64,000 nt of DNA. Origin: Bosea sp. (in: a-proteobacteria) (GTDB lineage: Bacteria > Pseudomonadota > Alphaproteobacteria > Rhizobiales > Beijerinckiaceae). Below the pieces are notes generated by a model that was given only the letters and a program-made list of their open reading frames with translations, did not search any database and was not told the origin of the DNA. The position numbers were made by a program, and so were the translations under genes. This document shows positions 54,445 to 63,946 of the stretch, one piece after another (positions within the stretch are counted from its first letter, which is position 1; the number at the start of each line of letters is the position of its first letter). The stretch covers positions 1,157,501 through 1,221,500 of the forward strand of contig NZ_JAMLIX010000002.1 of assembly GCF_023953965.1 (NCBI RefSeq). The letters are read 5' to 3'.

Positions 54445-55473
54445 ATGCCAGCGCGCAAGAGGATCGGACCGAAAAGTGGTTTCCACTTCTCGGAAAAATC
54501 CGATGCCGGAATCAAGAGTTCGACCAGCGGACGGATCGGGCTTGGAGCCTTCGCCCTTGCCGCGCTTCTGACCTGCCTCGTCGAGCCGGCGCAAGCGCTC
54601 TATCCGAAGAAGGGCGACAGCGCCCCCCATCACGGCGTCCGCGCCGCGCGCAGCAAGACGATCCAGGGCATCGACGTCTCGCGCTGGCAGGGCGAGATCG
54701 ACTGGGAGAAGGTCAAGGGCGCGGGCACGCGCTTCGCCTTCATCAAGGCGACCGAGGGCGGCGACCATCTCGATCCGAATTTCCGGCGCAATTGGGCGCA
54801 GGCGAAGAAGCACGGCATCGCGCGTGGCGCCTATCATTTCGTCTGGTGGTGCCGCTCGGCCAGGGAGCAGGTGCGCTGGTTCAAGAAGCACATCCCGCGC
54901 GATCCCGACGCGCTGCCGCCGGTGCTCGACGTCGAATGGCAGCACGGCTCGCAATGCACCCGCAAGATCTCGCGCGAGCTCGCGCTCGCCAAGATCGCCG
55001 AGATGCTGAAAGGCCTGCGCGAGCACACCGGCAAGAAGCCGATCATCTACACCGACATCAATTTCCACGAGGACGTGCTGGAAGGCGAGCTCAACGACCA
55101 TCCCTTCTGGCTGCGCTCGACCGCGGCCCCGCTCGCCAAGCGCTACCAGCGCGACCGCTGGGAGTTCTGGCAGTTCACCACCACCGGCCGCGTGCCCGGC
55201 ATCACCGGCGACGTCGACCGCAACGCCTTCTTCGGCAGCGAGCGCGAATTCGACGCCTGGCGCCAGGGCCGCTTCGACATCGGCGCGCGCAAATGGCATG
55301 GCGGCGAGCCGAAGGTGGCCGAGCGCAAGCCGCTGCCGACCCCGGCCGGCGCCCGCGCGCCCAAGGCGGCGGGCGGCACGCCGCTGCGCTTCGCCCCGCC
55401 CGGCCGCATCCCGCCCGCGCGCACGGCCGTGAACCGCGACATCGACGAAACCGGCTCGATCGGCGGCAACTGA
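54445..55473 (+). CDS. GH25 family lysozyme-like secreted protein
   Basis: A 342-residue paralog of the preceding gene. A signal peptide core (IGLGAFALAALLTCLV, about 31-46) ends at AQA-LYPKKG. The GH25 domain follows (GIDVSRWQGEIDW, KATEGGDHLDP, LDVEWQHG, TTTGRVPGITGDVDRNAFFG) with a Pro/Ala-rich tail. There is no lipobox, so it is probably soluble in the periplasm. ATG 54445 has CGGGAGA upstream and is the last start before the hydrophobic core. Residues about 7-21 (IGPKSGFHFSEKSD) are encoded by a family C palindromic repeat inside the reading frame. Confidence 0.9.
   Translation: MPARKRIGPKSGFHFSEKSDAGIKSSTSGRIGLGAFALAALLTCLVEPAQALYPKKGDSAPHHGVRAARSKTIQGIDVSRWQGEIDWEKVKGAGTRFAFIKATEGGDHLDPNFRRNWAQAKKHGIARGAYHFVWWCRSAREQVRWFKKHIPRDPDALPPVLDVEWQHGSQCTRKISRELALAKIAEMLKGLREHTGKKPIIYTDINFHEDVLEGELNDHPFWLRSTAAPLAKRYQRDRWEFWQFTTTGRVPGITGDVDRNAFFGSEREFDAWRQGRFDIGARKWHGGEPKVAERKPLPTPAGARAPKAAGGTPLRFAPPGRIPPARTAVNRDIDETGSIGGN
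54462..54506. repeat. Palindromic repeat, family C, inside the second GH25 gene
   Basis: Outer arms ATCGGA (54463-54468) and TCCGAT (54499-54504), inner arms CCGAAAAGTGG (54469-54479) and CCACTTCTCGG (54483-54493, one mismatch). The other copy is at 63302-63350. Here the element is translated as part of the signal-peptide n-region. Confidence 0.85.
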
Positions 55474-55553
55474 GCCCTGACGCGCACGCACCCACCCGGC
55501 TATAAGGACGGCAGGGGAGCCCAGCTCCCGCCGATCCGCCGGGAGGTTCCACC

Positions 55554-56726
55554 ATGCCCGCCACTGCGCCGCGCCCGTTCGATTTCGACCTCGGCGAGAC
55601 CGCCGACGCCATCCGCGACAGCGTCCATGCCTTCGCGCAGGAGAAGATCGCCCCGCGCGCCGAGGCGATCGACCGCACGAACCAGTTCCCGCGCGATCTC
55701 TGGCCGCAGATGGGCGCGCTCGGCCTGCACGGCATCACGGTCGAGGAGGACTATGGCGGCGCCGGGCTCGGCTATCTCGAGCATTGCATCGCGCTCGAGG
55801 AGGTCTCGCGCGCCTCGGCCTCGGTGGGCCTCAGCTACGGCGCCCATTCCAACCTCTGCGTCAATCAGATCCGCCGCAACGGCAGCGAGGCGCAGAAGCG
55901 CAGATACCTGCCGAAGCTGATCTCCGGCGAGCATGTCGGCGCGCTCGCCATGTCCGAGCCCGGCTCGGGCTCCGACGTCGTCTCGATGAAGACCCGCGCC
56001 GAGAGGAAGGGCGACCGCTTCATCATCACCGGCAACAAGATGTGGATCACCAACGGCCCGATCGCCGAGACGCTGGTGGTCTACGCCAAGACCGATCCGG
56101 CGGCCGGCCCGCGCGGCATCACCGCCTTCCTGATCGAGAAGGGCATGAAGGGCTTCTCCACCCATCAGAAGCTCGACAAGCTCGGCATGCGCGGCTCCGA
56201 CACCTGCGAGCTGGTCTTTCAGGATTGTGAGGTGCCGGCGGAGAACGTGCTGGGCGAGGTCGGGCGCGGCGTCAACGTGCTGATGTCGGGGCTCGACTAC
56301 GAGCGCGCCGTGCTGGCGGCAGGCCCGCTCGGCATCATGCAGGCGGCGCTCGACGTGGTGATGCCCTATCTCCATGAGCGCCGGCAGTTCGGCCAGCCGA
56401 TCGGCGAATTCCAGCTCGTCCAGGGCAAGGTCGCGGACATGTATGTCGCGCTGAACTCCTGCCGCGCCTATGTCTATGCCGTCGCCAAGGCCTGCGACCG
56501 GGGGCAGACCACCCGCGAGGACGCCGCCGGCGCGATCCTCATCGCGGCGGAGAAGGCGACTGAGGTCGCGCTCGACGCGATCCAGCTTCTGGGCGGCAAC
56601 GGCTACATCAACGACTACCCGACAGGGCGCCTGCTGCGCGACGCCAAGCTCTACGAGATCGGCGCCGGGACGAGCGAGATCAGGCGGATGCTGATCGGAC
56701 GGGAGTTGTTCAACAAGACGAAGTAG
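55554..56726 (+). CDS. ivd: Isovaleryl-CoA dehydrogenase
   Basis: FAD-dependent acyl-CoA dehydrogenase of 390 residues that converts isovaleryl-CoA to 3-methylcrotonyl-CoA in leucine breakdown. The catalytic glutamate is in SGLDYERAVLA (about residue 248), the position used by IVD and not by the short-chain enzymes, whose base lies near the C-terminus. Other blocks are SEPGSGSDVVSMKT, KMWITNGPIAETLVVYAKT, RRQFGQPIGEFQLVQG and LGGNGYINDYPTGRLLRDAK. GGGAGG precedes the ATG. It is not linked to mccB, which lies 4 kb upstream on the other strand. Confidence 0.93.
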   Translation: MPATAPRPFDFDLGETADAIRDSVHAFAQEKIAPRAEAIDRTNQFPRDLWPQMGALGLHGITVEEDYGGAGLGYLEHCIALEEVSRASASVGLSYGAHSNLCVNQIRRNGSEAQKRRYLPKLISGEHVGALAMSEPGSGSDVVSMKTRAERKGDRFIITGNKMWITNGPIAETLVVYAKTDPAAGPRGITAFLIEKGMKGFSTHQKLDKLGMRGSDTCELVFQDCEVPAENVLGEVGRGVNVLMSGLDYERAVLAAGPLGIMQAALDVVMPYLHERRQFGQPIGEFQLVQGKVADMYVALNSCRAYVYAVAKACDRGQTTREDAAGAILIAAEKATEVALDAIQLLGGNGYINDYPTGRLLRDAKLYEIGAGTSEIRRMLIGRELFNKTK

Positions 56727-56759
56727 GGCAACGAACGCGCGAGAAAGCCGAGCCGAACC

Positions 56760-57263
56760 ATGCCCCTCTATTTCGCCTACGGCCTCAACATGGACCCCAT
56801 CGGCATGGCCGAGCGCTGCCCGAACGCGCGCCCGCTCGGCCCCGCCCGCCTGGCGCGGCATCGCTTCGTCGTCACCCGCGACGGCTACGCCTCGGTCGTC
56901 CGCGATCCGCGCGAGGAAGTCCACGGCGTGCTCTGGGACTGCTCGGTCGCCGACATGCGGGTCCTCGACAGGTTCGAGGAGCTGGCGAGCGGGCTCTATG
57001 TCAAGATCAGCCAGCCGGTGATCGTGCCCGGCGGCGTCAGGCGCGCGCTGATCTATATCGGCCGCTCGGCCGAGCCCGGAAAGCCGCGCCCGGGCTATAT
57101 GGAGACGGTGATCGCCGGCGCGAAACATTTCGGCCTGCCAGAGGCTTACATCGCCGGCTTGAATCGGTTTCAGAACCGCCCGGCGCCGGATCGGGACGCA
57201 ACGGCGCCGCTGCCGCCCGGCCCGGTGAAGGGCGTGAGGCCGCGGGCACAGGCGCCGAAATAG
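56760..57263 (+). CDS. Gamma-glutamylcyclotransferase-like protein
   Basis: A 167-residue GGCT-fold protein. The substrate-loop YFAYGLNMDP at residues 4-13 matches YxxYGSNM of the family, with Leu in place of the usual Ser. A candidate catalytic glutamate is in LDRFEEL (about 71-72). These enzymes form 5-oxoproline from gamma-glutamyl compounds. It follows ivd by 33 bp on the same strand. The last 25 residues are Pro-rich. Activity on a particular gamma-glutamyl substrate is not predictable. Confidence 0.8.
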   Translation: MPLYFAYGLNMDPIGMAERCPNARPLGPARLARHRFVVTRDGYASVVRDPREEVHGVLWDCSVADMRVLDRFEELASGLYVKISQPVIVPGGVRRALIYIGRSAEPGKPRPGYMETVIAGAKHFGLPEAYIAGLNRFQNRPAPDRDATAPLPPGPVKGVRPRAQAPK

Positions 57264-57276
57264 AACCTTCTTTCCT

Positions 57277-57450
57277 CTACCAGAGCAGCGCCAGGAGGCG
57301 CAGCGCGATCACCAGCAGGAAGGCCGCGATGATGGTGCCCAGCACCCGCTGGCGCTTCGCGCGGTCGGGCAGGCGCCGCGCGAGGAGCCTGCCCAGCGGC
57401 TTGCGGAAGACGAAGATCGCGACCAGCAGGACGATGACGACATGTGACAA
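57277..57450 (-). CDS. Small membrane protein, 57 residues
   Basis: Two hydrophobic segments (SHVVIVLLVAIFVFRK and VLGTIIAAFLLVIALRLLALLW) flank a basic middle (RRLPDRAKRQR). The TTG at 57450 has AGGG ten nt or so upstream, just after the rhodanese stop at 57458. No family was recognised. The short distance suggests translation from the rhodanese transcript. Confidence 0.45.
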   Translation of the reverse strand: MSHVVIVLLVAIFVFRKPLGRLLARRLPDRAKRQRVLGTIIAAFLLVIALRLLALLW

Positions 57451-57457
57451 GCCGGGC

Positions 57458-57868
57458 TCAACCCTTCTTGTCGGCCGGCGCATCGACCGGCGCGCCGGCC
57501 TTCTTCCAGGCGCCGAATCCGCCCGCCACATGCGCGACCGGCTTCAGCCCCATCGCCTGCGCCACCTCGGCCGCCAGCGCCGAGCGCCAGCCGCCGCCGC
57601 AGAAGAAGACGAAGCGCTTCTCCTCCTGGAAGATCGCCCGCGCATAAGGGCTTTCCGGATCGATCCAGAATTCGAGCATGCCGCGCGGGCAGTGGAAGGC
57701 GCCGGGCATGCGCCCTTCCCGCTCCAGTTCGCGCGGATCGCGCAGATCGACGAAGACCACGCCGTCGCTCCCGTGCAGCGCCCGCGCCTCCTCGACCGAC
57801 AACGTCACGATCCGGCTCTCGGCCTCGGCGACCAGCGTCTTGTAGCCCTTGGTGATGGTCTGCGGCAC
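57458..57868 (-). CDS. Rhodanese-like sulfurtransferase
   Basis: Single-domain rhodanese of 136 residues. The active-site loop is CGGGWRS with Cys90. The Cdc25/rhodanese fold blocks DLRDPRELEREGRMPGAFH and VAHVAGGFGAWKKAG are present. It probably transfers sulfane sulfur to a cytosolic thiol acceptor. GTG 57868 starts the family-matching part, and the longer frame to 58081 has no match. It is head-to-head with the DUF3253 gene. Confidence 0.87.
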   Translation of the reverse strand: MPQTITKGYKTLVAEAESRIVTLSVEEARALHGSDGVVFVDLRDPRELEREGRMPGAFHCPRGMLEFWIDPESPYARAIFQEEKRFVFFCGGGWRSALAAEVAQAMGLKPVAHVAGGFGAWKKAGAPVDAPADKKG

Positions 57869-57967
57869 GCCTGGCGCCCTCCCTGCTTCCGGCCGCAGGG
57901 TGGCGGCTCGCCGCGGCAGCGTCAATGCCGCTTGCGCGGGCCGCGCACGCAATGGCAGAGCGGCGGC

Positions 57968-58237
57968 ATGAGCATCGATCCCCAGACGATCGAGGATACG
58001 ATCCTCGCGCTGCTCTCGCGGCGGCCGGCGGGGCTGACGATCTCGCCGATGGATGTCGCGCTGAGCCTCGGCGGCGGCCATCCGGACGGCTGGGGACCCC
58101 TGATGCAGCCGGTGCGCCGGGCCTCTGTGAAGCTGATGAAGGAGGGCCGGCTCGTCATCACCCGCAAGGGCCGGCCGGTCGACCCCGACGCTTTCCGCGG
58201 CGTCTATCGCCTGGCCCTGCCGGCGCGCGCGCCTTGA
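57968..58237 (+). CDS. DUF3253 domain-containing protein
   Basis: An 89-residue protein with a winged-helix-like outline: DTILALLSRRPAGLTISPMDVALSLG, then PLMQPVRRASVKLMKEGRLVITRKGRPVD. DUF3253 proteins are short and of unknown function; DNA or RNA binding is a reasonable guess from the fold. ATG 57968 is the start before the conserved part. Its stop abuts the end of the convergent YdcF-like gene. Confidence 0.85.
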   Translation: MSIDPQTIEDTILALLSRRPAGLTISPMDVALSLGGGHPDGWGPLMQPVRRASVKLMKEGRLVITRKGRPVDPDAFRGVYRLALPARAP

Positions 58238-59026
58238 TCACGGCCCCGGAAACAGCGCATCGGTATAGCCCGCGAGACGATAGGCCACGAGACCGACCCA
58301 TTCCTTGAAGCCGATATCGGCGATTTCGAGCGCGCGCGGCGCGCGGGCGTAGATCCGGACGAAATCCCGTGCCTCGCCGCTCGACCAGAAATCGACCGGG
58401 AAAGCCTCGACCGCGAAGCCCGCCTTGCGGAAGACGCCGATGGCGCGCGGCATGTGCCAGCCCGAGGTCACCAGCAGCCAGCGCTCGCCGGGCTTGGGAT
58501 CGACGAGGCGGCGGGCGAAGACGGCGTTCTCGCGCGTGTTGCGCGATTTGTCGTCGAAGATGAGCCGCGCCGGATCGAGCCCCAGCCCCTCGAACAGCAG
58601 CTTCGCCCCGTCGGCCTCCGTCACCGTCGCCGTCGAGATCAGGCTGGCTGTCCCGCCGGCGAAGACGATTTTCGCCTGCGGATGCAGCCGCGCCAGCTCG
58701 ACCGCCTTCGTCATCCGCGACGCGAGAGCGTTCACCACGACATCGCCGCGCGCCACGCCGACGGCTCCGCCCAGCACGACGATGCCGGTGACGGGCGCCC
58801 GGCGCGCATCCTGTTGCGGAAACCGGTCCTCCAGCGGCCTGATCAGGACAAGCGACAGCGGGCTGAACGCCATCAGCACGAGCGCGGTGAGGGAGATCAG
58901 CCCGACCCACCGCGCCGGCCGGGCAAAGCGCGTGAACGCCAGCAGGGCCGAGAAACCGCCGAGCAGAATAGCCAGATTGACCGGTGACAGCAGGAACCAG
59001 ACCAGCTTTGACAGAATGAAGAACAT
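58238..59026 (-). CDS. YdcF/ElyC-like DUF218 membrane protein
   Basis: A 262-residue protein with two N-terminal membrane helices (about 5-28 and 38-60) and a DUF218 domain (about 80-240): IVVLGGAVG, VFAGGTASLIS, DDKSRNTRENAVFARRL and LLVTSGWHMPRAIGVFRKAGF. In E. coli the relative ElyC affects peptidoglycan and lipid-carrier metabolism. The exact role here is unknown. It lies upstream of and separate from the GST gene. Confidence 0.88.
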   Translation of the reverse strand: MFFILSKLVWFLLSPVNLAILLGGFSALLAFTRFARPARWVGLISLTALVLMAFSPLSLVLIRPLEDRFPQQDARRAPVTGIVVLGGAVGVARGDVVVNALASRMTKAVELARLHPQAKIVFAGGTASLISTATVTEADGAKLLFEGLGLDPARLIFDDKSRNTRENAVFARRLVDPKPGERWLLVTSGWHMPRAIGVFRKAGFAVEAFPVDFWSSGEARDFVRIYARAPRALEIADIGFKEWVGLVAYRLAGYTDALFPGP

Positions 59027-59104
59027 CGGGCCCCGGACAATGAGGAAGACCGCGGGCAGCCTAAGGCCAAATGCTGACGGCTTTCTGAAGCCCGGCCGGC
59101 GACC

Positions 59105-59725
59105 TCACGCGACCGGCAAAGGCAGCGCCGCCCGCGCCGCCGGCCGCGCATGGATCGCCTCGTACCAGCGCCGGACCGCCGGCCGCTCGATCCGCTCGAT
59201 CGGCATATGCAGCCAGCGATGCGCGCCGCAGCCGACCGCGATGTCGGCCATGCCGAAGCGCTCGCCGGCGAGGTAGGGGCTGTCGTCGAGCTGCGCGGCG
59301 AGGATTTCCATCAGCGCCTCGCCCTGCGCCAGGCTCTCGGCGATCACATTCGGATCGGTGAAGCCCGGCAGCTTGCGCACCACGCCCCAGAGCAGCCGCG
59401 CCAGCGCCGGCTGGAGCGAGGTGTTCGTCCAGTCCATCCAGCGATCGGCCAGGACGCGCCGCGCCGGGTCCTCCTCCCAGAGTTCGCCGGACGCATGGCG
59501 CGCCACGAGGTAGCGCACGATGCTGTTCGATTCCCACAGGACGAGCGTGCCGTCGCGCAGCACCGGGATCTGCCGGTTGGGGTTCATCGCCAGGAATTCC
59601 GGCGTATCGAGCCCGCCGAACGGCCCGCCGACATCGATGCGCTCGAAAGCCTGCCCAGCCTCGCCGGCGGCCCAGACAACCTTCTGGACATTGATCGAGC
59701 TCAACCGGCCCCAGATCGTCAGCAT
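59105..59725 (-). CDS. Glutathione S-transferase family protein
   Basis: A 206-residue GST. The thioredoxin fold has LSSINVQKVVWAAGEAG (likely Ser/Asn in the first helix), FLAMNPNRQIPVLRDG and ESNSIVRYLVARH (glutathione-binding Glu-Ser). The C-terminal helical domain has FGMADIAVGCGAHRW. ATG 59725 has GGGAG nine nt upstream. It begins 14 bp after the pccA stop on the same strand, so the two are probably co-transcribed. The substrate is unknown. Confidence 0.88.
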   Translation of the reverse strand: MLTIWGRLSSINVQKVVWAAGEAGQAFERIDVGGPFGGLDTPEFLAMNPNRQIPVLRDGTLVLWESNSIVRYLVARHASGELWEEDPARRVLADRWMDWTNTSLQPALARLLWGVVRKLPGFTDPNVIAESLAQGEALMEILAAQLDDSPYLAGERFGMADIAVGCGAHRWLHMPIERIERPAVRRWYEAIHARPAARAALPLPVA

Positions 59726-59739
59726 GAGTGAAACTCCCG

Positions 59740-61740
<2,001 letters not shown>

Positions 61741-61867
61741 GCGTGCCCAACCCCGGCTTCAGACCAGTCTGCAATAGCCGGGGTGTATGGGAGGCCGCAA
61801 CCGCCGTCCAGCAGTGCGAAAGTCGGCTGTCGCGCCGGATCGGGCCGCGCGGGCCGGCAAGGCCTGC

Positions 61868-62317
61868 TCAGCTCGCGAGCCAGACGGGCGCGCCGCCGCC
61901 GATGCCGGCACGGACCACATCCTTCGCCGCGCCCCTGGCGAAGGCGAAGGCGATGAGCGCCTCGTCGCAATGCTCCGCCTCGCGGGCGATCTCGAAGGCG
62001 ATACGCTGGGCCGTGGCGGTCGGCCCCTCGCCGGCCGACAGCGTCGTCACCAGCCAATGCGCCTTGCCGCGGTCGATCACGCCGGTCGGGCGGTTCTCCC
62101 AGACGGCGAAGTCGACGACCAGCGCCACGAGGTAATCCGCATAGGCCGGCGCGCTTTGCGGCACGGCCCGGTCGAGCGCCACCAGGACATCGACGATGTC
62201 CCGCGTGACGACGATGTCGTTCAAGATGTCGCGCTGAAGCAGCTTGACGTCTTCTTCGTCGATCGCGCGACGATCCATCACGCGATCGACGAATTCACGA
62301 AGCTCATGACCCATCAT
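61868..62317 (-). CDS. Conserved hypothetical protein, 149 residues
   Basis: Helical, acidic soluble protein starting MMGHELREFVDRVMDRRAID. The C-terminal half contains AHWLVTTLSAGEGPTATAQR and AFAFARGAAKDVVRAG. I recognise no named domain or catalytic motif. ATG 62317 and ATG 62314 are both possible, with CAGGGG upstream. It lies 127 bp upstream of pccA on the same strand, but no link in function can be drawn. Confidence 0.62.
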   Translation of the reverse strand: MMGHELREFVDRVMDRRAIDEEDVKLLQRDILNDIVVTRDIVDVLVALDRAVPQSAPAYADYLVALVVDFAVWENRPTGVIDRGKAHWLVTTLSAGEGPTATAQRIAFEIAREAEHCDEALIAFAFARGAAKDVVRAGIGGGAPVWLAS

Positions 62318-62551
62318 GTTCAAACCCCTGTCCGGCGTTGTTTTGTGCCGGTACGTCCCTGTTGTGGGGTCACCATGCACCCGGCCTCGGCATCAGGTGG
62401 TTAACGCGCGAATCTGAACGGATATTCAGGTTAAACAGAACTGAGTCGGCTTGGTTGCGAGGATGTTACTGCGATCATCCCGACGGCCGCGGGGATGACG
62501 GCCACGTCAGCCCGCGCCGTCGCCGCCAAGGCCGCCGCAATCGCGAGCCGA
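62318..62551. other. Intergenic region between HAD phosphatase and the 149-residue protein
   Basis: No gene, tRNA or hairpin of note was seen. Two GGTTAA tracts (about 62398 and 62431) sit about 30 bp apart and may be promoter-related. Confidence 0.3.
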
Positions 62552-63238
62552 TCAGGCGAGCCCGGCCGGCTCGACCCTCGCCAATCCCAGCACGGCCGGA
62601 AGCTCGGGGAATGCGCGCAGCACATGCCGCGCGCCGCGCGCGACGAGGCTCTCGACCGGCTGGAAGCCCCAGGAGACGGCGACAGGCACCACACCGGCAG
62701 CCACCGCCATCTCGATGTCGAAGGAGCTGTCGCCGACCATCGCCGTGCGTTCCGGCGCCGCGCCCGTCTCCGCCATCGCCCGCCGGATCATGCCCGGATG
62801 CGGCTTCGAGGGCGCGTCATCGGCCGATTGCACCGTATCGAACAGTCCCTGCCAGCCATGCCGGGCGACGATGAACTCGGCCCCCTTGCGCGGCTTGCCG
62901 GTGGCGATGCCGAGTTTCAACCCGCCATGGCGCTTCAGCTCGGCAAGCGTCTCGGCGACGCCGGCGAAAAGCGGCTCGTCGAGCGACGGATCGGTCTCGG
63001 CCCGCGCCCGCATGGCACGGAACACCTCCCGATAGCTCTCGGTCAGGCGGTCGTCGGGCCGGTCGAGCCCGGCAAGCTGCGCCATCGCGATATCGAGCGT
63101 CAGCCCGACGACGCCGAGCCCCGCCTCGCGGCCCGGATGCACCCGGCCGCAGCGCCTGAAGGTCTCGTATTGCGCGCCGAGGATGATCGCCTCGGAATTG
63201 ATCAGCGTGCCGTCGAGATCGAAGAGGATGAGGTCCAT
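62552..63238 (-). CDS. HAD-IA family phosphatase (Gph/phosphoglycolate phosphatase-like)
   Basis: A 228-residue haloacid dehalogenase phosphatase. Motif I is DLDGTLINSE with nucleophile Asp6 and acid/base Asp8, motif II is in GIATGKPRKG, and motifs III/IV are SKPHPGM and MVGDSSFDIEMA. A helical cap lies between motifs I and II (about 20-90). ATG 63238 begins the conserved part. Upstream sequence in frame is the family C palindrome and not family-matching. The substrate is unknown; relatives act on phosphoglycolate, sugar phosphates or nucleotides. Confidence 0.9.
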   Translation of the reverse strand: MDLILFDLDGTLINSEAIILGAQYETFRRCGRVHPGREAGLGVVGLTLDIAMAQLAGLDRPDDRLTESYREVFRAMRARAETDPSLDEPLFAGVAETLAELKRHGGLKLGIATGKPRKGAEFIVARHGWQGLFDTVQSADDAPSKPHPGMIRRAMAETGAAPERTAMVGDSSFDIEMAVAAGVVPVAVSWGFQPVESLVARGARHVLRAFPELPAVLGLARVEPAGLA

Positions 63239-63301
63239 GGCTGCGCCTTGGATCGCCGTGCGTCCCGCTGGACGCGACGTGGCGATCCATCTCCCAGTTT
63301 C

Positions 63302-63350
63302 AGCATCGGATTTTCCCGAAAAGTGGATTCCACTTTTCGTATCCGATGCT
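63302..63350. repeat. Palindromic repeat, family C, upstream of the HAD phosphatase
   Basis: Perfect outer arms AGCATCGGAT / ATCCGATGCT (63302-63311, 63341-63350) and inner arms CGAAAAGTGG / CCACTTTTCG (63317-63326, 63330-63339) with a 3-nt loop. It is the same element as inside the second GH25 gene at 54462-54506. Confidence 0.88.
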
Positions 63351-63415
63351 CTAGCCTGGATCGCCGAAGCGATCCAGCACTGCGCCGTCATGGCGCCGTC
63401 CCGTCAACGGGCGGC

Positions 63416-63883
63416 TCAACCCTTGGCCTCGCGCGCGCAATCGTCGACCGCCTTGCGCAGTTCGACACCGTCGAGCCCCCTGGCCCGCGCCTCCTTGCGG
63501 CATTCGGAGCGCAAAGCGAGGTCCGGCCGCTTGCCGTTGAAGCAGGCCGTCAGCGCCGCGATACGCTCCAGGCCCTCGAGCTTGCGCCCGTCGACCTCCT
63601 CCTTGCAGGACGCCCGCGCCGCCACGGCCGTCGGCTTGCCGTCGCGCGTGACGCCGCCGCCTGCGTAAAGCCGCACGCCCGGAAACTTGCCCTGCATGCA
63701 GATGCGCATCGCGGCCCGCAGATCCTCGCCCGCGAGCGCGACATTCTCGGAAACGCAATCCTGCCGGGCCTTGGCGCGCTCCGCCCGCGGGATCGGTTCG
63801 TCCGTGGCCGGAGCGACACCCTGTGCCTGCGCGGCCCCCACGATGCCGAAAAGGAAGGCGGAAACAATCAGGATCGAACGCAT
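63416..63883 (-). CDS. Secreted protein with three cysteine pairs, candidate SOS-regulated
   Basis: A 155-residue exported protein with a signal peptide (MRSILIVSAFLFGIVGAAQA, cleaved near residue 20). Six cysteines form three evenly spaced pairs: 43/62, 93/114 and 128/149. Each pair brackets a segment with a Gly-containing turn in the middle (for example CRKEARARGLDGVELRKAV). The units resemble PsiF-type repeats and the protein at 2291-2743. GGAGG lies upstream of ATG 63883. Two LexA-type boxes stand 21-63 bp upstream. No known function. Confidence 0.7.
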   Translation of the reverse strand: MRSILIVSAFLFGIVGAAQAQGVAPATDEPIPRAERAKARQDCVSENVALAGEDLRAAMRICMQGKFPGVRLYAGGGVTRDGKPTAVAARASCKEEVDGRKLEGLERIAALTACFNGKRPDLALRSECRKEARARGLDGVELRKAVDDCAREAKG

Positions 63884-63904
63884 GGTCAGCCCCTCCGATG
63901 ACGA

Positions 63905-63919
63905 GAACATCAATAGAAC
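63905..63919 (-). promoter_or_regulatory. LexA-type SOS box 1 (GAAC-N7-GAAC)
   Basis: GAAC-ATCAATA-GAAC at 63905-63919 is an exact reverse of the alphaproteobacterial LexA consensus GTTC-N7-GTTC. It lies 21 bp before the secreted protein gene. Confidence 0.65.
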
Positions 63920-63931
63920 AGAAAGTGTTTT

Positions 63932-63946
63932 GTTCCGCAACTGTTC
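63932..63946 (+). promoter_or_regulatory. LexA-type SOS box 2 (GTTC-N7-GTTC)
   Basis: GTTC-CGCAACT-GTTC at 63932-63946 exactly fits the alphaproteobacterial LexA consensus, 12 bp beyond box 1. A further GTTC at 63953 follows with six-nt spacing. Confidence 0.65.
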
